From Euclidia mi (Eukaryota > Arthropoda > Insecta > Lepidoptera > Erebidae): DNA of 64,000 nucleotides. The position numbers and the translations under genes were made by a program. A model generated the notes under the pieces. That model was not told where the DNA came from. It made no database searches and saw only the letters and a list, made by a program, of their open reading frames with translations. Below are positions 21,433-31,679 of this stretch, in pieces; the stretch's first letter is position 1, and each line of letters begins with the position of its first letter. Location of the stretch: positions 90,078,051 through 90,142,050 of the forward strand of contig OX123182.2 in NCBI GenBank assembly GCA_944739405.2. Reading direction: 5' to 3'.

Positions 21433-23324
21433 TTTATGACTTACCACACCTTGTAAAGACACGGGATAGTACTGTTTGCTGATGATACCTCACTTTTATT
21501 TAAATTAAAACGACAGCAAATTGATATGGACGATGTAAACATTGCTATCTCAAAGGTGATTCGCTGGTTTGAGGTTAACAACCTGCTTTTAAATAGACTA
21601 AAAACTAAATGTATTCGATTTTTGATGCCTAACGTCAAACAAATGAACGCCTCAGTAAAGGTTAAGGATGATGTGTTGGATCTTGTGGATAACACCAAAT
21701 TTTTGGCCTTACACTAGATTCTAAGCTGCAATGGGGACCGCATATTTATAAATTGTCGAATAAACTCAGCTTTGCAGCATACGCAGTCAGGAAAATTCGC
21801 CAGTTAACTGACATTGGCACTGCCAGGCTTGTATATCATAGCTATTTTCATAGTATAATGTCATACGGTATTCTCCTGTGGGGAAATGCTGCCGACATTC
21901 AGACCATCTTTGTTCTGCAGAAAAGAGCTATTCGAGCAATTTATAATTTGGATTATGGGGCTTCGTTAAGGAATAAATTCAAGGAAATAAACATTTTAAC
22001 AGTTGCAAGCCAGTACATTTATTCCAAACTAATATATTTATTCCAAAACAAAGCCTCATACTCAAAGAAAAGTGATATCCACAATTTGAATACTAGAAAT
22101 AAGAGTAAGCTAGTAGTGCCGGCTACCCGGCTAGAGAAAAGAAAAAAATATTTTCAAGGCCAATGTGTGCGCTTTTACAATAAAGTGCCAAGCAATATTC
22201 AAAATTTAAGTTATAATAAATTCTAAAATATTATAAAACGTAAACTTTGTCAAAAAGGGTACTATTCAGTGCTAGATTATATTGAAGATAAAAATGCTTG
22301 GGATTAATTTGCTCGGTCCCACAGGCTACTTATGTTTGATTAGTGTTAAGTTTCATGTGAGTGTGAGTTATTGTGTCTATATTATGCTAGTTAGTACTTT
22401 TATATTATTATTAAAAAAGGCTTATTGATTGACAACAACATTATAGACACACCAGCTCATATATCTATGAAAAATTCAATGTAGTTACTAAGTTTTTAAA
22501 TTGTATAGAATCAAGACGTAGAAAAGAGTGGCCCGGAGTTTCTTGCCTGATTCTTCTCACGAGGCTCTACTTTCTGAACAGGCATTTTTTTCAATGCTCA
22601 ACTATGTTAATATGCATTTAAAGTTACTTTTTTATTTTTTTATTTGTATGACTTTCTGACGTGTCCAAAAAATTTAAACATTTTTATGGAAATAAACATA
22701 TTTGAGTTTGAGTTTGAACAAAATGACAAAATTACATTCATTTATCCAAATATCTTGAAAACCTTAATTTAACGTTATTTTAAATACCGTAAAATAAATA
22801 AAAAACACCGCGACGTGTTTTATAAAGTGTTGCTTCCCCGATATTATCGCGTCCCCCAAGAGACAAGAGCGCGCAATCCTTATCTTTTGGTAACTTAAAA
22901 AGTGTACAAAAGGCTGTATTGTGTGGTATTTACACCATCGTCTGCGAGTGGCCGACTGCGTAACCAACAATGAGCATTCCTCCCCAAGTGTCACTCGTCG
23001 TTGTCCTGAATAGAGGCCATTAGACTCGCCGCAGTCGAGAATCGCGGTGGTTTCCGTAACATACAGCCGGGTACGCAGGGGAAATCCTCCGGAAAATGCC
23101 TCCTTCAAATATGTATAGGTATTTACATTATTGTGCTCGGACAACGATAAGTACACACTCCACACTAAATGGGATTTTAATATCTACATATCTATATATT
23201 TTATTGGGGATACTTAGTTCAGAATATTTACAACTTGCTCATCACTGTTACTTTATAACATTGTTTTAGTATTTATACTTCCTTAACAATTTATTGGCAT
23301 AGTTTGAGGAATACACACTCTATA

Positions 23325-24923
23325 GTTCGTGCCACGAGAACATCGGCTTTTTGTAAACAAAGAATTTTTACTGACTTAGCGACAGTTCTGTCAAACACAA
23401 AAAAAAAACAAATCGAATGAGCGGAACCGTACATAGGTACGTGTCATTGGAAACTAATATGTCAATGGATCGGGTTTTTATCGATATTAGGCTCTGTCAA
23501 CAGGATCTTTAATATTTTGTGGTACTGGAACCTGGAATGTCAACATTTGGTTATACTTCATTGAAATGTTACATTCTTGGGCTTAGCTTGCATTTTTCTT
23601 AAGAAAAAAAATTTTTTTTAGTTGTCAAGAAGTGTAGGTAAAGTTAAATGCACGTTTATAGCATCGCAATGCTGATCCCGCGGCCGACATTTCGGAAATG
23701 CGGGTGCAAATTGCAGATGATAAACTGTTATTTGCACTTAAGATTCTGTATCGGGTTCTGGTATTAAAAACGCAGTAGAGGTTCTAGGTACGTTTATTTG
23801 CCGAGTATTGTCTCACTTCCCTTGCCCGAGTATGACCAACCAACAACACAATACTGGCCTGAACACTAAGGGCTGCAGTCTCCCACGCTGTTCCCTCCGG
23901 TAGTGTGCAGGGCAGGTTGCTCGAAGGGCTGCGCGTAGCGGCAGATCCTCGCAGTCCGTTGGCTCAGCTGGCAGGCGCCGGCGGTCTGAGTGCGATGAGC
24001 AGGGCAGGGCCAGACTCTTCGGCAGAGGTGATGTCGAGAACGGTGCTTGGAAGTGTAGCGGTCTAGGAAGAGTAGCCCGGAGCCTTAAGGTAGACCTGGA
24101 ACCTGAAGGGAAGCAGCATTAGGAAAACCACAACCAATAGAGTCAGGCAGGCGGCGACAGCCGGCCACAGCTAGCAGGTAGAGAGATGGGCAGTACGCTA
24201 GTGCAGTAAATGTAGTAACTCACCCACAGCTGGGGTCCAGGATACCCGTACAATGTATACGGATAGAGTAGCGGTAGTAGGTAAGTATAGATTAGCGGTG
24301 CCTCTCTGTCGACCCCTTTATATACCGGCCCTCCATCAGAGTTAAAGTCGCTTCGTGACCATATTTGGTCAGGCTTCGCGAGCGCGGACGATGGTCTTCT
24401 CTGATTGGCCGAGCGTATGGACGGTATTATGACGCAGACGCGGTAGGTACCGGACATACGTTACAATTATTTACACCGTATAAAAATAAAATGCGTTTTT
24501 TTACGCAGGTTACTCCAAATGTAAATTTACCGTAACATTTTAATGGATTTTGTTTAAGTTCATTCTGACGTTTTCATTCACCACAACGTAAAATTTCCAT
24601 ACCTAAAATTTTGTAGTGTTTAAAAACTACAAAAAAGTCGCCAAATTAATGAAAATACTTCCAGGAAAATTCGACCACTCTTATTCAACATCAAATATGT
24701 TTATTTTAATTCAAATTTTCATTTTTCTAGATACGACTGGAAGTCATAAATAATAATAGAATAATATTAAAATATATAAACTCAAATACACTTAAAAAAT
24801 ACAGTTAAAAAAGTATTAAACTTAACTAAAGCATAAAATGTAATAACATAACAACGTTTGAAACAAAGGTTGTGAAGCCCTGACTGTGTGTTTACAAAAA
24901 GTCTATCTTCTCGTGGCGCCAAC
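23325..24923. mobile_element. Inverted-repeat DNA element, about 1.6 kb, holding a solo-LTR-like sequence
   Basis: The ends read GTGCCACGAGAACATCGGC.. and, inverted, GGCGCCACGAGAAGATAGAC.., matching through CTTTTTGTAAAC (about 27 bp, 4 mismatches). Copy A lacks the block (ACACACTACATGAGTGCATTCC near 12090), so it inserted after duplication. The target duplication is unclear and no transposase is visible, so the superfamily is unassigned. About 720 bp of the interior is the LTR-like segment at 23747-24465. Confidence 0.7.
23747..24465 (-). mobile_element. Candidate solo LTR
   Basis: The segment begins TGTATCGGG and ends ACGTTACA on the + strand (TG..CA ends). On the minus strand it shows a TATATAAAGG promoter element (near 24314-24324) and, about 520 bp downstream, AATAAA (23793-23798), the order expected in an LTR. 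It is markedly more GC-rich than the surrounding element. Flanks are ATTC and ATTA, at best an imperfect 4-bp duplication. There are no internal retroelement genes, so if real it is a solo LTR left by recombination. Confidence 0.5.
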
Positions 24924-25497
24924 GTTACATATGTGTGCATTCCTTAAACTATGCTAATTGTCATTATGTATTATAATTACTAAAAGCATGTAAATTATGC
25001 TATTAATTAATTATCTGAAGAGCACATGAACAAGGCGTACCTAGTTATAAAGGTATCATAAAACGATAATCCATAAATAAGCTGCTTTGATTTGATAACA
25101 TTATTTAATTAATTATCAAGTGAATTGCTTAGATATATTTATTTATAAATAGAAATAATTATGTGTGCCTCTACAAAAACAAATTACTACCTTCCTAAAT
25201 GAAACCAGCCAGTGCTAAATAATTCCTTTTGTGTATTGCACATTTTTCGCGCATAATGCTGAGAAATTATACAGCCAGGAACAGCAGAGTGCTTCACAAA
25301 ATGTGCGCGGCGCACGGTGGTGCAGGTAGTACGAGAATGCGGAAAATATTATTTTTAATTCAAAATACGTTGCATATAACTATAAAACTTTGTTAAATGA
25401 TAAAACGTATGTATTAGTGTATCAAGACAAAGATATAATAATAATAAATATATTTTTTAACATGGTACAATTATGGTTTTACATGATACAATACATA

Positions 25498-25867
25498 TGA
25501 GAAATTATACAGCCAGGAACAGCAGAGTGCTTCACAAAACGTACGCGGCGCCGTGCCTTTGTAACACAGCATTGAAAACTGACGCCTGAACACAGTCTGA
25601 AGAATTGCTCCACAGTACGAAGCAAACGAACGGCACTTTGTTTCCTCCTCATTTCTCTCCATTGTTCAATAGCACTATAAATATTTATTGTGTATTATCG
25701 CACTACACATACAGCGGAATGTTTCAAACGATGGAATTGTATTCAGATGTTTTATGTTGCTTTCCTTTGGTTGTGGGCCTTTTGTCGAGATTTGTGATTG
25801 AATACTATCGAATTCGAAATTGGGTAAGATTATTTTTTGTTTAGTCTATAAGCCTAAAGAATATTAA
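25498..25867. other. Breakpoint sequence after copy B
   Basis: The first 50-60 bp repeat the sequence at 25262-25320 (GAGAAATTATACAGCCAGG..), i.e. a jump back of 236 bp at the end of the duplication. The rest, including TGAAAACTGACGCCTG, is unassigned. Confidence 0.6.
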
Positions 25868-26630
25868 AGGCCGGCGCGCACTGACGTCGCGGCATGGCAC
25901 GGCATGGCAAAGGATTTTATTACTGATCAAGTCATTTTGATTCTTATTTCAATGGGTTTAGAATTCATATTACTTTATTTCGATACAATCGTAGCGCGGC
26001 CCGCCGTGGCACGTCGTGGCATGCCGCGGGACGTCGCGGCACGTCGCGGCATACTTCAGGACGCCGCGGCACGTCGCGGCATACTTCGGGACGCCGCGGT
26101 ATGCCACGGCGTCCTGCAGTGTGCCACGACGTAATCAGTAGGTAAATAATTTCCTGAATTCACCGTTAATAAATTTATTTATTTATAGACTCACGCCTGT
26201 ATCCCCGAAGGGGTAGGCAGAGGTGTGATATAACACCCACATTTCGCCATAAATTTTTAGGTCCCACGTAATAGGGGGCGAGCCTATTGCCGTACCGGGC
26301 ACATTACCAGACTCCGAGCTGCTACTGAGAATTTCCTAACGGAAAAACCCAATAACACTTTGCCCGACCCGGGAATCGAACCCGAGACCTCCCAATCCCA
26401 CGCGCACATTTATGCCGCGAGACCAACGAGGCAGTCAAAATATCGTTAATAAATCTTGTTCTCCATAAATAATGTATCCAGAATTGTTTTCTCTTTGACA
26501 TATCAGTTTGTATTTGTCGTTCTTCATCTTCAGCAAGAAGTGCTATTGCTACTAAATTCCAATTCCTTCGGGCTACCGAAACATGCCGTGCCATGCCATG
26601 CCATGCCGTGCCGTCAGTCGGCGCCGGCCG
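25868..26630. mobile_element. TTAA-targeting MITE with subterminal GCGGCAT-type repeats, nested SINE
   Basis: TTAA flanks both sides (25864-25867 and 26631-26634). The ends are inverted repeats, AGGCCGGCGCGCACTGACG and, inverted, CGGCCGGCGCCGACTGACG, followed on both sides by repeated GGCATGGCACGGCATGGCA-like text; more GTCGCGGCA-type repeats fill 25990-26120. No transposase. The T1 SINE (26175-26443) is nested. A piggyBac-type non-autonomous element is the likeliest reading, PIF/Harbinger the alternative. Confidence 0.8.
26175..26443 (-). mobile_element. tRNA-headed SINE, family T1, copy 2
   Basis: It is flanked by a perfect 11-bp duplication, CGTTAATAAAT (26164-26174 and 26444-26454). On the minus strand: GACTGCCTCGTTGGTCTCGCGGC (A-box region), GGTTCGATTCCCGGGTCGGGCAAAGTG (B box), a body with ATGTGCCCGGTACGGCAATAGG, and the tail CTCTGCCTACCCCTTCGGGGATACAGGCGTGA. 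It has no head H, unlike 9235-9640, showing T1 can exist alone. The tail matches the RTE LINE 3' end at 34067-34860. Confidence 0.85.
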
Positions 26631-26919
26631 TTAAGGGATAAAATATTTAGTTTCCTTATATTAAAGAAAGTTTAATGAGGAATTCACAAGTCTGTTTTAT
26701 GTTCTGTCTGGTAATAATGGAAATGTACGCAAAATTATAATAGAGTTTAAGCTAACATTGTTATTTTAAAATGTTTACGATACTAAGTAATACAATTATT
26801 AGCTATGTATTCCCTGTATTTTCATTTTTTGTTATTTCCCATTTGAAAAATGCTAGCCTGTCAAGTAGTGTACAACCAACTTGGTGTGCATGCTATTAAC
26901 GTGTATAAGTAAATATGTG

Positions 26920-27345
26920 ACGAATGACGGAGTGGTTGATAGCCATCCTCATCCTACCAGCGTTCGCTTGCTAGTCTAACCCGATTTATCCTTTACCACA
27001 TAGCGACTGCCTGTCTGACATGTGACAGTAGCAAGAGCGACTGCTTACTGCCTGTCTGACCTCTGCAACCCGAAAGGATAGATATATGTCATGGTTTAGA
27101 GTAGTGTCAGTTTATTCTAAGGTATTGACTCCCTATAAACACTGTCAAAAGTTTTCATGACAGGCAGGGTCTACGGCTTAACGTGCTTTCCGAGGCATGG
27201 GATAAGCAATAGTTATGGTCATTTGAATACGCACATAACTCCGAAAGGTCTGTGGTGCGCGACATGGATTAGAACTCGATATCCTCTGCACACCAGTCTG
27301 TTGATATCTCCATTAGGCTAGCGATTCTGTAGGCTATCATCTTAA
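26920..27345 (-). mobile_element. tRNA-headed SINE, family T2 (long body), copy 1
   Basis: Minus-strand order: a degenerate tRNA-like head near 27280-27345, GTTATGTGCGTATTCAAATG, CCATGCCTCGGAAAGCACGTTAAG, TTTTGACAGTGTTTATAGGGAGTCAATACC, CTGACACTA..CTAAACCATGACATATATC, the AACCCGAAAGG region, and AGACTAGCAAGCGAACGCTGG at the 3' end. It is collinear with the copy at 32003-32389. It carries an extra partial repeat of GACTGCCTGTCTGAC near 27005-27060. Old and diverged. Confidence 0.75.
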
Positions 27346-27427
27346 AGTTTTTTAGAGTTGAGCTCTATACTGAACAATACAGAATTATAATTACTTAAAA
27401 GAGAATAACATGCTGTGAAGTTATTAT

Positions 27428-27674
27428 ATGTCCCGTACACTGTCCGTGTGGTGACGGATTAAGAATACGAATTGTCACCACCCCATATCATCCCATGGGT
27501 GTCGTAAGAGCCGACAGAGGGAGCATATTATGCAGGGAACAGCACTGTAAGACAAGGAAAACTTGGTACAAACCCTATACCAACCCGCTTGGCCAGCGTG
27601 GTATAGTAGGCTAATTCCTCCTTTCAAAGGAGAGGCCTAGTCCAGTAGTGGACTATTAAAGGCTGATGATGAGA
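27428..27674 (+). mobile_element. SINE with head H and RTE-type tail, copy 2
   Basis: A perfect 12-bp duplication, TGAAGTTATTAT, flanks it (27416-27427 and 27675-27686). It matches 11724-11957 from CCGTGTGGTGACGG through CCCATGGGTGTCGTAAGAG, CCAACCCGCTTGGCCAGCGTGG and the GAGAGGCCTAGTCCAGTAGTGG..GGCTGATGATG tail. It has about 15 extra bases before the head that copy 1 lacks. Confidence 0.85.
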
Positions 27675-27686
27675 TGAAGTTATTAT

Positions 27687-29225
27687 CATCACACATCATA
27701 AGAAAGGCAGAAGACAATATAGCTCTCTTCGCCTAAACTGACTTTCCTTTTACTCTCATCTATCTGAACAGTAGCAGGGTCTCTCAACGGTAGAGCCTTT
27801 TGTGGTAGGGTGGTTGTGCCGCAAGTTAAGTATCTAAGGATCGCAATCAACTGTTGTTTGTTGTCGTCGAAAATGCCACTACTTTCACTAAGTTTTTCTA
27901 CATCATATGGTGTGATATGGTATAATTATTTATGTACCTACCAACATATGTGCTTTTTGCGTGAGAAATTAAACGTAAGCGGGGAGCTGTGATTGACGTG
28001 CACCGGATATACGTTTGCTTATTATTACTTAAAGGTTGAATATGTGAAAATTAGTACATGGTTTTGTACACAGTTTTTTTTAATTCATCCAGTCGTATGT
28101 TGTAGAGTTCTACCGAGTTTATGTTTGGCTCTTAAAATGGTCTGAAGATTCGTGAGCTAAAACACACACACATACACATTTTACAGGAGCGTAATCAAGC
28201 ATTCACTCGTCCAATTAGTGTTCACTACATATGATGTTAATAGCAGATCAACAAACGACAGGTCTGGTATTGCTATGAGAGTTTCATACATTTTATCATA
28301 AGAATAATGCATATTACAGCATCGTTCTTAAAACAACTGAGTCTAGACTAAACACTTAAATGGTACGTTCATTCATCAGAGGCACCGACCTCATCAATAT
28401 TTACTCCACGCTGTTTACTTCAACTTGGAGCTCTCACTTTAAAAGTAAATCGTGGTTCTCCAGTTATTCTGGCCACAGCGGGCGGATGCATTCGAACAGC
28501 CACTGCCCTCTAAAAGCGTATTCATGTCCACGTTAAACTTTTTCAGCCAGCGCCACCGCTGAATGGCGATACAATAGGTAAACACATTTTCGATACAACT
28601 CCCCAAACAGTCGTCATTGTCAGAACACTACTAGAGTGTTTGCGGTTTTAAAGGTTTTTGAAAGGTTACCTGCTCGCTAGTGTTTCCATTAGTTTAGAAA
28701 TGGCAGTTTCATGGAAAGTGGTAGATGCATCCATGTAAATAATGTGCGGGTTGCATTAGGAATTCTTGGCAAATACGGAGGCAATATTCAGTGTGGTGCT
28801 CAATACTGTTTTCAATGTAATGCTAAAGGTACCTTAGATATTTTTATACAAAATGTAACAGAAACAAGAAAGAAAAAGTGTCCTGCAATTTTATTATAAG
28901 TAAACGTGATCCGATTTTTGCGCTTCTACCGAATATCTGTGTTTGTTCTAAAATTGGCCAGGTGAAGACGCGTTATCTATGCAGTTTCAAACAAGTAACA
29001 TATAACATACGTACATAATTATGTTTGTAGTTAATTATTCATCAGTGGATTGGCGCTGTTATCAAATATCGCTTGGATTCAGGTAAGTGCGTTGTGGTCG
29101 ATCAAATCACTGCGATTGTTCGCTCGGACAGAATCAATGCCGTCCTCAACACCTACTATAATAGCATTATATTCATCTATGTATTGTTGACTACGATTTG
29201 AAAGCAAATTGATTGATGATCCTTT
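27687..29225. other. Unassigned 1.5-kb stretch
   Basis: No clear gene or element. A 62-codon frame at 28711-28899 (Cys-containing QCGAQYCFQCNAKG) has no recognised homologue or splice context and is probably chance. AT-rich. Confidence 0.45.
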
Positions 29226-30120
29226 TATAAACCGACTTCAAAAAAGGAGGAGGTTTACAATTCGTCGGAATCTTTTTTTTATGTATGTTCCCCGATTTCT
29301 CTAAGACGCCTTGACCGATTTCGAAAATTCTTGTTTTGATTAAAAGAGTATACCTTCCAGTTGGTCCCATTATCAGCAAGTCAGGATCTGATCATGGAAT
29401 CCTGGAAAAATCGAAGGAACTCTTCAAATTTTATAAGCACACTTGAAGCGATTTGACGATAACAACTCAATGCCGTCGAGTTTGGGCTCGTTTGAGTCGT
29501 CTTTACATAGACTTTGATGCTGAATGATTTCCATGGTCTGATGATAGAGCTGGAAGTTAACCATGAGATCTTTGTGATACAACAACCCAATCTCATCGAG
29601 TTTAGGGTCGTTTGATTCGTTTTTACATGGACTTTGGCACTGGATGTTTTCCAGGGTCTGATGATGGAGCAGGAAGGTGGCCATGAGATCTTTGTAATAC
29701 AAAGACGCAATCCCATTGAGTTTGGACTCGTTTGATTCGTCTTTACATTGACTTTAGTGCTGAATGTTTTCCAAGTCTGATGATAAAACAGGAAGGTGGC
29801 CATGGGATCTTTGTAATACAATAACGCAATCTCATCGAGTTTAGGCTCATTTATTTTGTCTTGGCAAACACTTTGGTACTGGATGATTTCCGGGATCTGA
29901 TGATGGAACTGAAACGAACGTGTTTAGGCTAGTTAGCTGAAAACAAAAAAAAACACTTGAAATTGCCAGAAAGGTACAGGTCTACATTTCAGAATTGAGG
30001 CACGTAAGGAAGGCATCCCCATCATGTACCACCTACACTATCCTCTGTACCTACTATCACTAAAAAGCAAAAAATAAAAAATATTTTTAAATAAAAAAAA
30101 CCGACTTCAAAAAACACTAA
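29226..30120 (+). mobile_element. AACCGACTTCAAAAA element with internal tandem array
   Basis: It starts AAACCGACTTCAAAAAAGGAGG and carries leader text (AATTCGTCGGAATC..CCGATTTCGAAAATTC) that I recognise as a common lepidopteran repeat, a 119-bp tandem array (29458-29925), and a second AACCGACTTCAAAAAAC motif at 30098-30114 in the same direction. No coding capacity: long minus-strand frames across the array only reflect its period. The transposon class is not established. Confidence 0.6.
29458..29925 (+). repeat. Tandem array, about 4 units of 118-120 bp
   Basis: Units start near 29458, 29576, 29696 and 29815 with AATACAAnAACGCAATC-like text, followed by TCGAGTTTGGGCTCGTTT and a GATGTTTTCCAGGGTCTGATGATGG block. 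Units differ at many scattered positions. The near-multiple-of-three period gives spurious long open frames. Confidence 0.92.
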
Positions 30121-30160
30121 GGAACTAAAAAGCAAATAATAATTGGTTTTGGAGAAAAAA

Positions 30161-30301
30161 TTTTGGAGTCGGTGCCAAGCCCTTAGGAAAAAAGTGACTA
30201 AAGTACAAACTACCTATTCTAACAACAACAAAAGTTATATAAAAAAGTGTAGAGGTTTTATAGTCAGATCAGAAATACTTGGCTTGGCACCGACTCCAAA
30301 A
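30161..30301. mobile_element. 141-bp foldback element
   Basis: Perfect 20-bp terminal inverted repeats, TTTTGGAGTCGGTGCCAAGC (30161-30180) and its inverse (30282-30301), enclose about 100 bp of AT-rich sequence. The right repeat abuts the start of the REL LINE fragment. Confidence 0.75.
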
Positions 30302-30960
30302 TGCTTCCGCTTTGCTACTTGCCTCCGTTTAGGCGCGTCATGTTTCTCTCCGCATCGCTGTCACTGTGGAGAGGCTGTCGATAGCCTTGGTCACCATGGT
30401 CTGTCATGCAGCAGGAGCGCAGGTCGTATTACACGACACGCCAACCTCGATGATATACTGCGCCGTGCTCTTATCACCGCTGGCGTTCCAGCCCAACTTG
30501 AACCTCAAGGCTTGGCACGTGACGATGGTAAAAGACCAGACGGGATGTCATTACTGCCGTGGAAGCTGGAGAGGGCTTTGGTATGGGACGCGGCGTGTGC
30601 CGATATCCTTGCGCCATCTCATCTTCCCAGCACAACTGGTTGAGCGGGCGTTGCTGTTGCTTCAGCGTAAACCCTCAAACGGCGCAAATATGTAAATCTA
30701 GTAAGAGATATTATGTGTTTGAGTCGTTTCGGGTCACTTTTTAGAGATCTCGCAAAGAGGCTGATAGACGCCTCACGTGACCAGAGGGCTGGCACGTATT
30801 TGACACAAAAGATAAGTATAGCCATACAACGTGGCAATGCTGCCAGACTCCTAGGCACGCTTCCAATTGACTGCGATGCGGATGAGTTTCATAACGCCTT
30901 CTAAATTTAATTTAATTTTTTCATTTTCGTTTTAATGTTAATTTCTTGTATATATTATTA
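30302..30960 (+). mobile_element. REL-type LINE, 5'-truncated, copy 2
   Basis: Collinear with 57790-58450. It encodes in pieces FRFATCLRLGA, CHCGEAVDSLGHHGLSC (zinc-binding block), ITAGVPAQLEPQGLARDDGKRPDG (PD-(D/E)XK region) and LVWDAAC, then after frameshifts LFRDLAKRLIDASRDQRAG and ISIAIQRGNAARLLGTLPIDCDADEF ending near 30904. The region around 30640-30660 has a deletion that shifts frame. It is more diverged from the 58-kb copy than the 13.4-kb copy is. Confidence 0.85.
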
Positions 30961-31427
30961 GCTTTATTTAATTATTTTAAGACTTAATTTAATTGTATTG
31001 TCGACATTATCATAAGTCCTTAGACGATGACGACGAGACACAAAAAACGAATTAAAAATAATTTTTCTGTTAGCTGCTGCTGAATGTTGTGGTTCACAAA
31101 TGTGCGATCTTTTTAAGGTTATTTCAATGGATTGACCGCTTTAGATTACGTGAAATAATATGTTCTTAAATTAAAAATATGTTTGGGACATAAATATTTT
31201 GTAATACAAGGTTATTGTAATCTTTCGAATGATAAAATTGAGATGAATTCCTGATAGATGAGATAGGTCTGACTGAGGATAGCCCAGTGTAATGAAAGCT
31301 ACTGTTAAAATCAGTACATACATTGTACCTACATTTACAATTCTGCTGTTGCTACCACTTCTATGTCTTATGTTTTTAATAACTAACAAACAGCTATTTT
31401 AAAAAACACCAATGTATATAATTGTTA
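30961..31427. other. Unassigned, AT-rich
   Basis: May contain the drifted 3' UTR of the preceding LINE up to about 31060. Nothing else recognised. Confidence 0.4.
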
Positions 31428-31643
31428 TCTTAATATATAAAATCCTTGCGTTACTGAATGACTGACAGACACGCTACAGCCGAAACTATTGGGCGCAGGA
31501 AGCTGAAATTTGGCATGTATGTTCCTTGGGGACCGTAGGGGTGCACTAAGAAGGGATTTCCGAAATGATCGGAAATTCCCGCGGGATCGGCCAAAACGGG
31601 TAAATTAAAAAAAAATGCAGGCGTAGCTGCTGGTGTCCTCTAG
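31428..31643 (+). mobile_element. Mini-Helitron, copy in front of LINE-C
   Basis: It starts TCTTAATATATAAAATCC after A and ends TGTCCTCTAG before T. It has the family core TTTGGCATGTATGTTCC and GGGGACCGTAGGGGTGC. No target duplication and no ORF. Confidence 0.8.
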
Positions 31644-31679
31644 TACTTAATAAAATTAATTTGAGTATCAAAGATTATA

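Larger units (their letters stand above)
20102..22226 (+). pseudogene. LINE-B ORF2, reverse transcriptase and C-terminal region, split by a hAT element
   Basis: 20102-20777 gives SKVIPLYKAGS, NYRPISVLPTFSKIFEK, FGFTKGRSTTDA, LSKAFDCVEHDTL and MGVPQSSILGPFLF. The hAT element cuts in at VYIYD. After it come FADDTSL (FADD at 21475-21486, both Asp present), VNNLLLNRLKTK and the thumb region. 21753-22226 carries the C terminus (IMSYGILLWGN, VLQKRAIRAIYNL). One frameshift follows the insertion site and another lies near 21717. The partial AFDCVEHD match with LINE-A places them together. Dead enzyme. Confidence 0.85.
16348..22717 (+). mobile_element. LINE-B: near-complete CR1-superfamily LINE inserted in copy B
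   Basis: Sequence flanking this 6.4-kb block joins collinearly in copy A (near 11215-11260), so both ends are defined by an empty site. It has a 5' UTR from about 16348, ORF1 pieces (17173-18737), an ORF2 with endonuclease (18825-19763) and RT (20102-22226), a 3' UTR and a (TTTGAG)n-type terminal repeat at 22700-22717. It is probably full length but carries frameshifts and a hAT insertion (20775-21432). No clear target duplication was seen. Clade (CR1/Daphne-like) inferred from RT motifs. Confidence 0.85.
14318..25497 (+). repeat. Segmental duplication, copy B (with LINE-B and an inverted-repeat element inserted)
   Basis: It aligns with copy A in three blocks: 14318-15370, 15370-16340 and 22735-25497. 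Removing LINE-B (16348-22717) and the 23325-24923 element leaves about 3.2 kb, matching copy A. Copy B lacks copy A's Helitron, TTAA MITE and 11.7-kb SINE. Divergence is uneven: the last 240 bp (25256-25497) differ from copy A at only about 4 positions, while the preceding stretch differs several-fold more often. Confidence 0.85.

Noticed and set aside
24143..24457. 104-codon minus-strand ORF
   Set aside because: It lies in the U3/R-like part of the candidate LTR, including its TATA box; not protein-like.
29381..29821. 146-codon minus-strand frame with repeated MYYKD-type blocks
   Set aside because: The repeats mirror the 118-120 bp tandem DNA units; codon periodicity is a by-product and units drift out of frame.
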